Assembly (NCBI GenBank): GCA_041071465.1
Contig: CP163498.1
Location: 3,304,001-3,368,000, forward strand
DNA length: 64,000 bases
Direction of reading: 5' to 3'
DNA from: Pseudomonas putida
GTDB taxonomy: Bacteria; Pseudomonadota; Gammaproteobacteria; Pseudomonadales; Pseudomonadaceae
Shown: positions 1 to 8,838 of the stretch, piece by piece
Numbering within the stretch: position 1 is the first letter of the stretch
Layout: every line of letters starts with the position of its first letter
The notes under the pieces: model-generated
The model's input: the letters and a program-made list of their open reading frames with translations, nothing else
Told to the model about the DNA's origin: nothing
Databases searched by the model: none
Translations under genes and position numbers: made by a program

Positions 1-566
1 GTTTCCTGGCGGCGCGCCGGCCAGTACATCGGGTTCAGCGTGACGCCGCCGTAGATCCAGCAGGTGGTGTCGCGGGTGAACTGGGTGTTGGGCAGTGGCG
101 GCAGGATGAAGCTGGAGTGGCCCAGGTAGTCGTTGTACATCTTGACCACATCGGCGCCTTCGCTCTGTGGCAGGTCCTGGCCCGCCACACCACCGATCAG
201 GAATTCGGCCAGGTGACGCGGGTCAAGGCCTTCGAGCCAGCTGCGCACTTCGTTGGTCAGCCCCACGCCGACGGTGTCGGGGGTGATCTTGCGGTCGAGG
301 ATCCACTTCAGGGCCTCTTTGTTCTGCACGATGTCGGTCAGCAGGTTGTGCATTTCCAGCACATCCACGCCACGCTCGCGCATCTTGGTGACGAAGTCGA
401 AATGGTCACGCTTGGCCTGGTCGACCCAGATCACATCGTCGAACAGCAGTTCGTCGCAGTTGCTCGGCGTCAGGCGCTTGTGCGCCAAGCCCGGGGCGCA
501 AACCATCACTTTGCGCAGTTTGCCGGCTTCGGAGTGGACACCGTACTTCTGTTTTTCAGCGGACAT
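1..566 (-). CDS. arcA: Arginine deiminase, N-terminal part (cut by window edge)
   Basis: Arginine deiminase hydrolyses arginine to citrulline and ammonia, the first step of the cytoplasmic ADI pathway that makes ATP without oxygen. The reverse-strand frame from an ATG at 566 begins [20 protein letters not shown] and continues open to position 1, with the family motif [20 protein letters not shown] near residue 165-185. About 188 of the usual ~418 residues are present; the C-terminal half with the catalytic Cys lies outside the window. A strong GGAGG ribosome site sits just upstream of the ATG. It lies 33 bases after arcD on the same strand, so arcD-arcA is the start of an arcDABC operon. Confidence 0.95.
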   Translation of the reverse strand, partial: MSAEKQKYGVHSEAGKLRKVMVCAPGLAHKRLTPSNCDELLFDDVIWVDQAKRDHFDFVTKMRERGVDVLEMHNLLTDIVQNKEALKWILDRKITPDTVGVGLTNEVRSWLEGLDPRHLAEFLIGGVAGQDLPQSEGADVVKMYNDYLGHSSFILPPLPNTQFTRDTTCWIYGGVTLNPMYWPARRQE

Positions 567-599
567 GGTTTCATTCCTCCAATTGAACGAAGACGTGGG

Positions 600-2027
600 T
601 CAAAGGGTCAGGAAGCCGTCGTACAGGCCAAAGGCTGCCACCAGGGCGCCGACGACCACGGCTGCGAAGATCAGTTTTTCCACGTTGGTGAAGACAGGTT
701 GGCCTACCTCACGCTTGGCCTTGGCGAACAGGATGGCGCCAGGTGCGTAGAGCAGGGCCGAGAGCAGCAGGTATTTCACACCGCCGGCGTACAGCAGCCA
801 GACGGCGTACAACAAGGCGATACCGCCGATGATCAGGTCTTTCTTGCGCTCGGCCAGGGCCTGTTCGTAGGTTTCGCTGCGCAGTGCCAGCAGGAAGGCG
901 TAGGCCGCCGACCACAGGTAGGGCACCAGGATCATCGAGGTGGCGAGGTAGATCAGCGACAGGTAGGTGCTGTTGGAGAACAGCGTGATCACCAGGAAGA
1001 TCTGCACCATGGCGTTGGTCAGCCACAGGGCGTTGGCCGGTACCTGGTTGGCGTTCTCGCGGCGCAGGAACTCCGGCATGGTGTGGTCCTTGGCGGCGGC
1101 GAACATGATCTCGGCGCACAGCAGCACCCACGACAGCAGGGCCCCCAGCAGCGAGATGATCAGGCCGACGCTGATCAGCACCGCGCCCCAGTGGCCGACC
1201 ACATGTTCCAGCACGGCGGCCATCGACGGGTTCTGCAGCTTGGCCAGCTCTGGTTGGGTCATGATGCCCAGCGACAGCACGTTGACCAGCACCAGGAACA
1301 GCAGCACGGTAACGAAGCCGATGACCGTGGCCTTACCCACGTCAGAGCGTTTTTCCGCCCGGGACGAGAAAATGCTCGCGCCCTCGATGCCGATGAACAC
1401 CCACACGGTGACCAGCATCATGTTGCGCACCTGGTTCATCACGCTGCCAAGCTCTGGTGTGCCTACGGCCCAGATGTCGGCGGTGAAGATATCGAGCCTG
1501 AAGGCGAACAGGCAGATCAGGGCGAACAGCACCAGCGGCACCACTTTGGCCACGGTGGTGACCAGGTTGATGAACGCTGCCTCCTTGATACCGCGCAATA
1601 CCAGGAAGTGCACGGCCCACAACAGGATCGACGCGCCAATGATGGCGGCCGGCGTGTTGCCTTCACCGAAGATTGGGAAGAAGTAGCCCAAGGTGCTGAA
1701 CAACAGCACGAAGTAGCCGACGTTGCCCAGCCAGGCACTGATCCAGTAGCCCCAGGCTGAGGAGAAGCCCATGTAGTCGCCAAAACCGGCCTTGGCGTAG
1801 GCATATACCCCGCCATCCAGATCAGGCTTGCGGTTGGCCAAGGTCTGGAACACGAACGCCAGGGTCAGCATGCCGACCGCGGTGATGCCCCAACCGATCA
1901 ACACCGCGCCAACCCCTGCGCTGGCGGCCATGTTTTGCGGCAGCGAGAAGATCCCGCCACCAATCATCGAACCGACGACAAGTGCAACTAACGCACCAAG
2001 CTTTAGTTTTCCGGATGAATCAGACAT
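600..2027 (-). CDS. arcD: Arginine/ornithine antiporter ArcD
   Basis: A 475-residue APC-superfamily inner-membrane protein with about 12 to 13 hydrophobic segments. It exchanges external arginine for ornithine made by the ADI pathway. The N-terminus (KLGALVALVVGSMIGGGIF) carries the glycine-rich GSMIGGGIFSLP motif of basic amino-acid antiporters. The ATG at 2027 is preceded by a CAGGAGT ribosome site. It heads the arc operon (arcA follows after 33 bases), and a dyad resembling an ANR box with a well-spaced -10 lies upstream, which fits oxygen-limited induction. It is closely similar to the divergent paralogue at 2464-3891; the direct linkage to arcA makes this copy the true ArcD. Confidence 0.95.
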   Translation of the reverse strand: MSDSSGKLKLGALVALVVGSMIGGGIFSLPQNMAASAGVGAVLIGWGITAVGMLTLAFVFQTLANRKPDLDGGVYAYAKAGFGDYMGFSSAWGYWISAWLGNVGYFVLLFSTLGYFFPIFGEGNTPAAIIGASILLWAVHFLVLRGIKEAAFINLVTTVAKVVPLVLFALICLFAFRLDIFTADIWAVGTPELGSVMNQVRNMMLVTVWVFIGIEGASIFSSRAEKRSDVGKATVIGFVTVLLFLVLVNVLSLGIMTQPELAKLQNPSMAAVLEHVVGHWGAVLISVGLIISLLGALLSWVLLCAEIMFAAAKDHTMPEFLRRENANQVPANALWLTNAMVQIFLVITLFSNSTYLSLIYLATSMILVPYLWSAAYAFLLALRSETYEQALAERKKDLIIGGIALLYAVWLLYAGGVKYLLLSALLYAPGAILFAKAKREVGQPVFTNVEKLIFAAVVVGALVAAFGLYDGFLTL

Positions 2028-2059
2028 TTAACAACTCCTGCCAGGAGAAAGTTGACGAC

Positions 2060-2101
2060 AGAATAGATCCGACGCCTTTGCCGTAACCTGACTTGCGTCA
2101 G
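2060..2101 (-). promoter_or_regulatory. Probable ANR-activated promoter of arcDA
   Basis: A perfect dyad CTGAC-N4-GTCAG at 2088-2101 resembles the FNR/ANR consensus TTGAT-N4-ATCAA. On the minus strand a TATTCT hexamer lies at 2065-2060. If transcription starts near 2053, the dyad centre is at about -41.5, the standard class II FNR/ANR position. The arcD ATG is about 26 bases further on. The functional assignment is inference from sequence and spacing. Confidence 0.6.
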
Positions 2102-2463
2102 TTTAAGGCGATGTGAAGGTAGGAAATTTCCTTCACGGGTGCTCCTGGAGAGTGCCGACAGCTTAAGCTGCAGGCCTTGCGCGCTGGCACCTCCATGTCC
2201 TTCTAGAGCAAACGCTCTGTTCAGCCTGCGAAGCTTGAAACTAGCCGCTTTTGCCGCTTTCGCAAATTTTTCACAAGAATTTTGAGTTTTATCAGTTTCT
2301 TTTCTAGTTGCCGTACTGCTGCTAATTTTGAGAGAAGGGCTGCATAGACAAAGCAGTTATTAGTGCTATAGGTTTAACCCGCGTCTACAGTATAAGTAAC
2401 AACATTTATATGGCCCGCAAAGCGGTTACAAATGCATGACAGGGCTTGAAAAAAGGGAGGCTC
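2102..2463. other. Divergent intergenic region between the two arcD-like genes
   Basis: About 360 bases with no convincing gene. It is noticeably more AT-rich than its neighbours between about 2230 and 2420, as expected for a stretch holding divergent promoters. A GGGAGG ribosome site at 2455-2460 serves the gene starting at 2464. I see no tRNA or clear terminator here. Confidence 0.4.
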
Positions 2464-3891
2464 ATGAGCGAACCGGGACAGAAGCTGCGCCTGGGCGCGC
2501 TGATCGCGCTGGTGGTCGGCTCGATGATCGGTGGCGGGATCTTCTCGCTGCCGCAGAACATGGCCGCGCGCGCCGATGTGGGGGCTGTGTTGATCGGCTG
2601 GGGGATCACCGCGGTTGGCATGCTGGCCCTGGCCTTCGTGTTCCAGACCTTGGCCAACCGCAAGCCCGAGCTGGACTCAGGGGTGTACGCTTATGCCAAG
2701 GCCGGTTTCGGCGAGTACATGGGCTTTTCCTCGGCCTGGGGCTACTGGATCAGTGCCTGGCTGGGTAACGTTGGTTATTTCGTACTGCTGTTCAGCACCC
2801 TGGGCTTCTACTTTCCCGTTTTCGGTGAAGGCAACACGCCCATTGCCATCGGCTGCGCCTCGCTGTTGCTGTGGTCTGTGCATTTCCTGGTGCTGCGAGG
2901 CATCAAGGAAGCCGCGTTCATCAACCAGGTGACCACGGTAGCCAAGGTGGTGCCGCTGTTGATCTTTGTAGTGATCGCGGCATTCGCCTTCCGCGCCGAT
3001 ATCTTCACCCGGGATATCTGGGGCCTCAGCAACCCGCAGTTCGGCAGCGTGCTGGAGCAGGTGCGCAACATGATGCTGGTGACCGTGTTCGTATTCATCG
3101 GCATCGAGGGCGCCAGCGTGTATTCCGGGCGCGCCGAGCGTCGTTCTGACGTGGGTAAGGCCACGGTCATCGGCTTTCTCGGTGTACTGGCGCTGCTGGT
3201 GCTGGTCAACGTGTTGTCGCTGGGGGTGATGACCCAGCCGGAGTTGGCCGGGCTGCAGAACCCCTCGCTGGCCTCGGTGCTGGAGCATATTGTCGGCCCC
3301 TGGGGCGCCTTGCTGATCAGCCTTGGCTTGGCGGTCTCGCTGCTCGGCGCCTTGCTTTCGTGGGCGCTGCTGTGTGCCGAGATCCTGTTTGCCACGGCGC
3401 GGGACAAGACCATGCCGCGCTTTCTAGCCAAGGAAAACGCCAACCATGTGCCAGCCAACGCCCTTTGGCTGACCAACTGCATGATCCAGGGGTTCCTGCT
3501 GATTACGCTGTTCTCGGCCGGTACGTACACCAGCCTCATCTACCTGGCCTCGTCGATGATCCTGGTGCCCTACCTGTGGTCGGCGGCCTATGCCGTGCTG
3601 CTGGCGGTGCGCGCAGAAACCTATGCCGGGCAGCCGGGGTTGCGGCGCAAGGACTTGCTGGTGGCGCTGGTTGCCTTGCTGTATGCCGTGTGGCTGCTGT
3701 ATGCGGGCGGGCTCAAGTACCTGTTGCTGTCGGCGCTGCTGTACGCCCCAGGTGTGATCCTGTTCGCCAGGGCCAAGCATGAGCAAGGCCAGACCCTGTT
3801 CACTAGCTGGGAAAAGCTGATTTTCGCCGCTGTGCTGGTGGGCGCTGCGCTGGCGGCCTACGCCTTGTATTCAGGGCTGCTGAGCTTGTGA
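2464..3891 (+). CDS. ArcD-like basic amino-acid antiporter (paralogue)
   Basis: A 475-residue APC-type membrane protein nearly collinear with the ArcD encoded at 600-2027; both begin KL(or R)LGAL-ALVVGSMIGGGIFSLPQNMAA and share the same helix pattern. It probably exchanges arginine or a related basic amino acid for its decarboxylation or deimination product. The ATG at 2464 follows a GGGAGG ribosome site with a short gap; a TTG at 2446 would add six residues that the paralogue lacks, so it was not used. It is transcribed away from the arc operon and has no arcA-like partner, so its substrate and regulation may differ from ArcD. Its 3' end overlaps the convergent DUF454 gene by 21 bases. Confidence 0.85.
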   Translation: MSEPGQKLRLGALIALVVGSMIGGGIFSLPQNMAARADVGAVLIGWGITAVGMLALAFVFQTLANRKPELDSGVYAYAKAGFGEYMGFSSAWGYWISAWLGNVGYFVLLFSTLGFYFPVFGEGNTPIAIGCASLLLWSVHFLVLRGIKEAAFINQVTTVAKVVPLLIFVVIAAFAFRADIFTRDIWGLSNPQFGSVLEQVRNMMLVTVFVFIGIEGASVYSGRAERRSDVGKATVIGFLGVLALLVLVNVLSLGVMTQPELAGLQNPSLASVLEHIVGPWGALLISLGLAVSLLGALLSWALLCAEILFATARDKTMPRFLAKENANHVPANALWLTNCMIQGFLLITLFSAGTYTSLIYLASSMILVPYLWSAAYAVLLAVRAETYAGQPGLRRKDLLVALVALLYAVWLLYAGGLKYLLLSALLYAPGVILFARAKHEQGQTLFTSWEKLIFAAVLVGAALAAYALYSGLLSL

Positions 3892-4284
3892 TGGGGCGGG
3901 GCAGGCGTGCTCCGGGCGCGACCAGATCCACAGGTTGCCCAGGGTCATGCCGGCGATAGCCAGGAACACTGGCCAGTGGTGTTCAAGGAAGGTCAGCATC
4001 AGCCCGGCGCACAGCAGCATGCTGAGGGTCGCGCTGACCTTGGCCCGGCGCTGGATCACCTTGCCGTTGCGCCAGTTGTACAGGATCGGCCCGAACAACC
4101 GGTGGTTCTCCAGCCAGGCCGAAAGGCGCGGTGAGCTGCGCGTGGCGGCCCAGGCGGCCAGCAGGATGAACTCGGTGGTCGGCAAGCCGGGAATCACGAT
4201 GGCGACCAGGCCCACCCCGAGGCTCACGTAAGCCAGGATTCCATACAACAGGCGGGCGAGTTTCGAGCGGGCTGGTTGGGTCAT
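3871..4284 (-). CDS. DUF454 (YbaN-like) small inner-membrane protein
   Basis: 137 residues matching the YbaN/DUF454 pattern: a hydrophobic N-terminal segment ending in VAIVIPGLPTTEFILLAAWA, then RSSPRLSAWLENHRLFGP and two further hydrophobic segments after residue 85. No biochemical function is established for the family. The ATG at 4284 opens the frame cleanly. It is convergent with, and overlaps by 21 bases, the upstream antiporter gene, and precedes no obvious partner on its own strand. In pseudomonads this family often sits near haem or iron genes; here a haem oxygenase gene lies just upstream on the same strand, which is suggestive only. Confidence 0.8.
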   Translation of the reverse strand: MTQPARSKLARLLYGILAYVSLGVGLVAIVIPGLPTTEFILLAAWAATRSSPRLSAWLENHRLFGPILYNWRNGKVIQRRAKVSATLSMLLCAGLMLTFLEHHWPVFLAIAGMTLGNLWIWSRPEHACPAPSQAQQP

Positions 4285-4338
4285 GTTCTCACTGCATAAA
4301 ACGGTTCGGCCACCGGAGGGGTGGCCGGCTACGGCGTA

Positions 4339-4932
4339 TCAAACCAGCGCGGCATCCGCGGCATAGGCGTGCTTGAGCAGCTCGGTGAAACGCTCGAAAG
4401 CGGCAACCGCGCCGCGCTCGGCAGCGGCTTCCTCTTCGGCCGAGAGTTCCAGCCCATCAAGGATGCGGGTGAACTGCTTCCAGCCTTCGGCACGGCCACC
4501 GGCTGGCTCGCCCAAGTGGCGGGCACCGAAGCTGTCGGACAGTTCCAGGGCCACGGCACGCTTGATCAGAAACGCAGCGCCCAGTTTGGAGCCTTCGGAG
4601 ACGAAGATCCAGCCCATTGCCTCGCCCAGGCTTGGGTTGCCCACGGCACCTGGCACGGCGGCCGGCACTTCGGTGTCGAGGTCAGCGAGGTCGAGACGGG
4701 CCTGGTCTGCGCGGCAGCGCTCGGCCAGGTCGGGGACGATGGCGATCAGTTGTGGGTCGTTGTACAGCGCCTGCAGCTCGGATTGGAACAGGTACTGGGC
4801 AACGACAAAACGGGCGAAGCTTTCGCGGCTGTCGAAGGGCGCGTGGGATTTGACCAGGGCATCCAGCTCGGCGTGCGGGGCGTGGGTGATCTGGTTCAGG
4901 CGCTGGGAGCGCAGGGCTGGGCGTTCGGTCAT
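4339..4932 (-). CDS. hemO: Biliverdin-producing haem oxygenase
   Basis: A 197-residue all-helical haem oxygenase of the Pseudomonas HemO/PigA type. It opens the haem ring and releases iron from imported haem. The N-terminal stretch THAPHAELDALVKSH contains the histidine expected to be the proximal haem ligand, and GWIFVSEGSKLGAAFL near residue 115-130 matches the distal-helix glycine-containing region. I chose the ATG at 4932 because AAGGAC lies correctly upstream; a frame-open start at 4968 adds 12 residues without a ribosome site. The gene lies downstream of the haem receptor on the same strand, separated by a strong palindrome, so it is functionally linked but perhaps separately expressed. 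Confidence 0.88.
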   Translation of the reverse strand: MTERPALRSQRLNQITHAPHAELDALVKSHAPFDSRESFARFVVAQYLFQSELQALYNDPQLIAIVPDLAERCRADQARLDLADLDTEVPAAVPGAVGNPSLGEAMGWIFVSEGSKLGAAFLIKRAVALELSDSFGARHLGEPAGGRAEGWKQFTRILDGLELSAEEEAAAERGAVAAFERFTELLKHAYAADAALV

Positions 4933-5015
4933 GGGGCAGTCCTTGGAAAAAGGGGCGTCTAGATACAAGACGAAACAGCGGGGGCGTGACAGTAAAAAAA
5001 GCCAGTATTTGTGTT

Positions 5016-5065
5016 GCCTGTACCGGCCTCTTCGCGGGTTTACCCGCGAAGAGGCCGGTACAGGC
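5016..5065. repeat. Perfect REP-type palindrome / likely terminator
   Basis: Two 24-base arms beginning GCCTGTACCGGCCTCTTCGC and meeting at a TT centre form a perfect inverted repeat. It lies 8 bases past the haem receptor stop codon and 84 bases before the hemO start. The core TTCGCGGGT...ACCCGCGAA is a common P. putida REP type. It could end or attenuate receptor transcription and stabilise its message. Confidence 0.85.
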
Positions 5066-5073
5066 GTGAGGGA

Positions 5074-7662
5074 TCAGATATCCCAAACCACATTGATACC
5101 GAAGTTGCGCCCTGGCATGGTCAAGCGGTCGATGTTGGCTGGCTGGGTCACAGCTGCCTCACCCTGGCCGTCGTAGCTGCGTACCGAATCCCACTGCCAG
5201 TATTTCTTGTCGGTGAGGTTGTACAGGCCGGCGTTGATGGTCACGTCGTCGGTAACCTTGTAGAAGCCGGTCAGGTCCAGCACGCCGTAGCCCGGGGTGC
5301 GGAACTTCGAGCTCGAACCGTCGGGGGAGTAGAAGCTGGAGTCGTCGACACGGGTCTTGCGCTTGACCAGTGTCCAGCTCAGCAGGCCGCCGTAGTTCTG
5401 CTGCTCGTAACCCAGGCCGAATACGCCCTTCAGCGGGTTGACGCTGTTCAGCGGTTCACCGGTGTCATCGTTACGACCATAGGTGTAGGCAATCGAGCCC
5501 TGGGTATAGAGGCCCTGCGGTGCGCCGAAGTGGTCCAGGTTCAGGCGGCCCTTGACCTCGGCACCCTTGATGGTGGCGTGCTTGATGTTGTTGGCCTGGA
5601 AGGTCTGTTCCAGGTTGGCGCTTTGCACGGCGTCTTCGTCGATGAAGTCGCGGTACTTGTTGTAGAACACCGCCACGTCGAAGTTACCCGCGTCGAAGTT
5701 GCCACGCAGGCCGGTTTCGTAGCTTTTGCTCTTTTCCGGTTCCAGGCCGGGGTTGCCTTCTACGCGGTAACCTTCCTCAAGGTTGACGAATTTTCCGTAC
5801 ATGGCCTTGGCGGTCGGGGTGCGGAAGCCTTCGGCGTACTGGCCATACCAGGTGTAGTTGTCGTTGAAGGCGTAGGTCACGCCGAGCTTGGGCGACACAC
5901 GGTGCCACTTCTTGTCCGAGTCGTCCTGGGAGGTGGGTGCCGTGCCGGTGGACTCCAGGCCGCGCAGGAATTCGTCGGTGAACTTGGGTTCCATGCGCGT
6001 GTAGTCGTAGCGCGCACCGGGCATGAAGGTCCAGTTGTTCCAGCGGATTTCATCCTGCACGAACAGGCTGTAGGTGTTTACGGTCGGGTCCGGGAAGTCG
6101 CTGACCAGAACCTGGCCGTCTGCCGGGCGTTCGGCGCCAGCGGCGGAGCAACCGGAGCCCACGGTCAGGCAGGTGCCGGTGCCGCTGCGGGACCCGGTGA
6201 TTTTCTCGTGCTTGATCGTGGTGCCATAGGTCAGCAGATGGTCGGTGGCGCCGATGCTGAAGGCCTTGTCCAGCTGGGCGTCGAACACCCACTGGCGGTC
6301 CTTGTAGGTGGTGTCGCGGGTACGCAGCACCTGGCGGCCAGGCGGTGCGTAGACTTCTTCGGTGTGCTGGTCGGTCTTGGCGATCTGGTAGTTCAGGCTC
6401 CACTTGACGTGGTCGGCGACCAGCGAATCCAGGCCGAACTCATGGTTGATGCCAAAGCGCTCGCGGGTGATGGTGTCGTTGCCATTGCGCGCCTTGTAGT
6501 AGCCCATGCCGCCAAAGCCCGGAATGAACGGCCCGCCCACCGCGCTGAGGATGTTCTGGTCGCGGTCATCCTTGTAGCGTTCGTAGGTGAAGCCCAGGCG
6601 CGCGTCATCGGCGTAGTTCCAGCCCAGCTTGGCCAGCACGTTGGTGGTGCGCACATCCATTGGATTGGCTTCGGTGCGCGACAGGCCGGCACCGCTGTGG
6701 CTGCCGTGGGTTTCAGTCTCGTGGCCGTTGCGCTGGCTCAGGTGCAGCAGGCCATCGAAATCACCCTCGCGGCCGGCGACGGTGGCGGAGGTCAGCCAGC
6801 TTTCGTCAGCCGAGCTGTAACCGGTTTTCAGGCGTGCACCCACGTCTTTGCCAGGCTTGATGATGTCGTCCGGGTCGAGGGTGAAGTAGCTGACCGCGCC
6901 GCCGATGGCGTTGCTGCCGTACAGCACCGAGGCCGGGCCGCGGAGGATTTCCACGCGCTTGACGATTTCTGGGTCGACGTAGTTGCGTTGGGTCTGGGCA
7001 TAGGGGCCATAGAAGAAGCTGTCCGGGATCGACACGCCGTCAACCTGGGTGAGGATCCGCTCGCCGTCGATACCTCGGATGTTGTAGCCGTTCAGGCCGC
7101 TGCGTTGGCCGGTACCTGCCACCGACACACCCGGCTCGTAACGCACCAGGTCCTGGATGTTGTTGACGTTTTGCCGGTCCAGTTGCTCGCGGGTCTGCAC
7201 GCTGACCGTGCTCGGCACCTGGCTGACGTCCTGGGCGCTGCGGGTGGCGCTGACGGTCACCTGCTGCAAAGCGATCACGTTACCGACGGTCTGGCGCTCA
7301 AGAACCACGTTGCCGTTGCTGATCTTGCGAAAGCTCAGGCCCGTTCCATGCAGCAGGCGCTTGAGTGCGGCATCTGGCGGCAGCGAACCCTGTACCCCAG
7401 GCGAGGCCACGCCGTCGGCCAGCTCGGCGCTGAAGCCGACCTGCCAGCCGGTGACCTGGCTGAAGGCGTTGATCGCCGACACCAGGGGCTGCTGGCCGAT
7501 GCTGAAGCGATAGTCGCCCATGCGCGGGCTGCTGGCCTGGGCCGGCTCGGCGGCCAGCGCCGGGAGGCTGCAGGCACCGCTGGCAAGCAGGGCCAGGGTC
7601 AATAGGGACAGTTGCCCTGTACGGCGGGGAAGGGTGGACGAGCGGGTAGGACCAGTGGACAT
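5074..7662 (-). CDS. TonB-dependent haem/haemoprotein receptor with signalling domain (HxuA-like)
   Basis: 862 residues. A signal peptide ends near ALAAEP (residue ~38). Residues ~48-125 are an STN signalling domain that talks to an anti-sigma factor. The plug follows (RVEILRGPASVLYGSNAIGG near residue 235), then a 22-stranded barrel ending in an aromatic-containing VVWDI. The region with FRTP and NPGLEPEKS matches the FRAP/NPNL box of haemoglobin/transferrin-type receptors. It should import haem across the outer membrane using TonB energy. The ATG at 7662 has GGGAG upstream. The sigma and FecR genes immediately upstream and hemO downstream fit a cell-surface-signalling haem system like HxuIRA of P. 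aeruginosa; that identity is inference. Confidence 0.88.
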   Translation of the reverse strand: MSTGPTRSSTLPRRTGQLSLLTLALLASGACSLPALAAEPAQASSPRMGDYRFSIGQQPLVSAINAFSQVTGWQVGFSAELADGVASPGVQGSLPPDAALKRLLHGTGLSFRKISNGNVVLERQTVGNVIALQQVTVSATRSAQDVSQVPSTVSVQTREQLDRQNVNNIQDLVRYEPGVSVAGTGQRSGLNGYNIRGIDGERILTQVDGVSIPDSFFYGPYAQTQRNYVDPEIVKRVEILRGPASVLYGSNAIGGAVSYFTLDPDDIIKPGKDVGARLKTGYSSADESWLTSATVAGREGDFDGLLHLSQRNGHETETHGSHSGAGLSRTEANPMDVRTTNVLAKLGWNYADDARLGFTYERYKDDRDQNILSAVGGPFIPGFGGMGYYKARNGNDTITRERFGINHEFGLDSLVADHVKWSLNYQIAKTDQHTEEVYAPPGRQVLRTRDTTYKDRQWVFDAQLDKAFSIGATDHLLTYGTTIKHEKITGSRSGTGTCLTVGSGCSAAGAERPADGQVLVSDFPDPTVNTYSLFVQDEIRWNNWTFMPGARYDYTRMEPKFTDEFLRGLESTGTAPTSQDDSDKKWHRVSPKLGVTYAFNDNYTWYGQYAEGFRTPTAKAMYGKFVNLEEGYRVEGNPGLEPEKSKSYETGLRGNFDAGNFDVAVFYNKYRDFIDEDAVQSANLEQTFQANNIKHATIKGAEVKGRLNLDHFGAPQGLYTQGSIAYTYGRNDDTGEPLNSVNPLKGVFGLGYEQQNYGGLLSWTLVKRKTRVDDSSFYSPDGSSSKFRTPGYGVLDLTGFYKVTDDVTINAGLYNLTDKKYWQWDSVRSYDGQGEAAVTQPANIDRLTMPGRNFGINVVWDI

Positions 7663-7788
7663 CGGAAGCGCTCCCAGACGCGCGGACTGTTATAGGTGAT
7701 GACTGTTCTCGTTTTCAAACAAGAATCAGTTGCATTGGCTATAACGAGACGAGCGGGGTAGCACGACCGCGTAAAAATAATTTCAGGG

Positions 7789-8751
7789 TCAGTTCAGAAT
7801 GACCAGCGCCGGGTACTCATGCAGCTGTGCCGAGGTGATGTGGGCCAGCGCGCGCAGGGTTTCCAGCGGCTGGTCGAGGCGGTAGTTTCCGGTGACGGCA
7901 ACGTCTTCCAGCTGTGCATTGCGGTTGATGATCCAGCCTGGGTAGTAACGCCGCACTTCGGCCAGCACCTGGCTCAAAGGGCAGTTCTCGAACACCAGGC
8001 GGCCATCGATCCAGGCCAGGTCCTTTTGCATGTCGGGGCGCTGGCGCTGGCCAAAGCCTTGCGGGCCGACGCTGATGCTGTCGCCGGCACTCAGGCGGAT
8101 ACGCTGGTCACGTGCGCCTTGCAGGTCGACATCGCCGCGTTGCACCCGCACCTGGGCCTCGCCGTCGAGGTAGCGCACGGCAAAATCGGTGTCGCGCACC
8201 TGGGCGCGCACAGGCCCTGCCTGCACCTCCAGCGGCAACAGCGCGCCCTCCGGTACCTGGAAGTACGCCTCGCCTTGTAACAGGCGGGCGACCTGGCGGC
8301 CGTCCCGACGGTCGTTGGCAAAGGCCGAATTGGTGTTGAGCAGCACTTTTGCGCCGTCGTCCAGTTGCAGGCGCTGGCGCTCGCCCACCACGGTCAGGTG
8401 ATCCGCCTGCAGGCGCATGGGCAGGTTACCGACGGTGAACAGCCCCACCAGCAGCACCGCGGCGGTGGCCAGGGGTTTCCAGTGGCTGCGCAGGCGCCCA
8501 CGCCATGAGCGGCGTTGCTGCTGGTGCATCTGCGTGGCCGCCTGGTGCAACGGCGTACCGTTCCACAATGCCTCTGCCTCGACATAGGCCTCGGCGTTCT
8601 CCGGCGCGGCGCTCAGCCAGGCTTCAAAGGCCTGGGTGTCTGCGGCATCTGCGCATTGCAGGCGTACCAGCCAGTCCAGCGCCTCGTCCATGGCACGAGC
8701 ACGGGCACTGGGCCCGGCAGGTGACGGGCGAGGGGCAGGGCTGTCGGTCAC
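7789..8751 (-). CDS. FecR-family anti-sigma factor (transmembrane sensor)
   Basis: 320 residues. The cytoplasmic N-terminus carries the DUF4880-type region (ALDWLVRLQCADAADTQAFEAWL, residues ~24-47), a single membrane helix lies near residues 94-112 (LATAAVLLVGLFTVGNLP), and a periplasmic FecR domain follows, with a C-terminal STN-like region. It holds its sigma factor inactive until the haem receptor signals substrate binding. The start is a GTG at 8751 with AAGGA correctly placed. It sits between the ECF sigma gene (87 bases upstream) and the receptor gene (126 bases downstream), all on the minus strand. Confidence 0.88.
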   Translation of the reverse strand: MTDSPAPRPSPAGPSARARAMDEALDWLVRLQCADAADTQAFEAWLSAAPENAEAYVEAEALWNGTPLHQAATQMHQQQRRSWRGRLRSHWKPLATAAVLLVGLFTVGNLPMRLQADHLTVVGERQRLQLDDGAKVLLNTNSAFANDRRDGRQVARLLQGEAYFQVPEGALLPLEVQAGPVRAQVRDTDFAVRYLDGEAQVRVQRGDVDLQGARDQRIRLSAGDSISVGPQGFGQRQRPDMQKDLAWIDGRLVFENCPLSQVLAEVRRYYPGWIINRNAQLEDVAVTGNYRLDQPLETLRALAHITSAQLHEYPALVILN

Positions 8752-8838
8752 GGTGAATCCTTGAATGGTTTTTGCGAATGATCAAGGCTAAGGCGGGGTG
8801 TGGCAAGGGCTTTGCGTTGCCGTTCGCCTGCGCTCAGC

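Noticed and set aside
117..1760. 547-residue plus-strand frame across arcA and arcD
   Set aside because: Crosses two recognised minus-strand genes and their junction; no domain.
5011..7605. 864-residue open frame on the plus strand
   Set aside because: It is antisense to the whole haem receptor gene, has no ribosome site and has His/Val/Gly/Gln-rich composition typical of shadow frames in GC-rich DNA.
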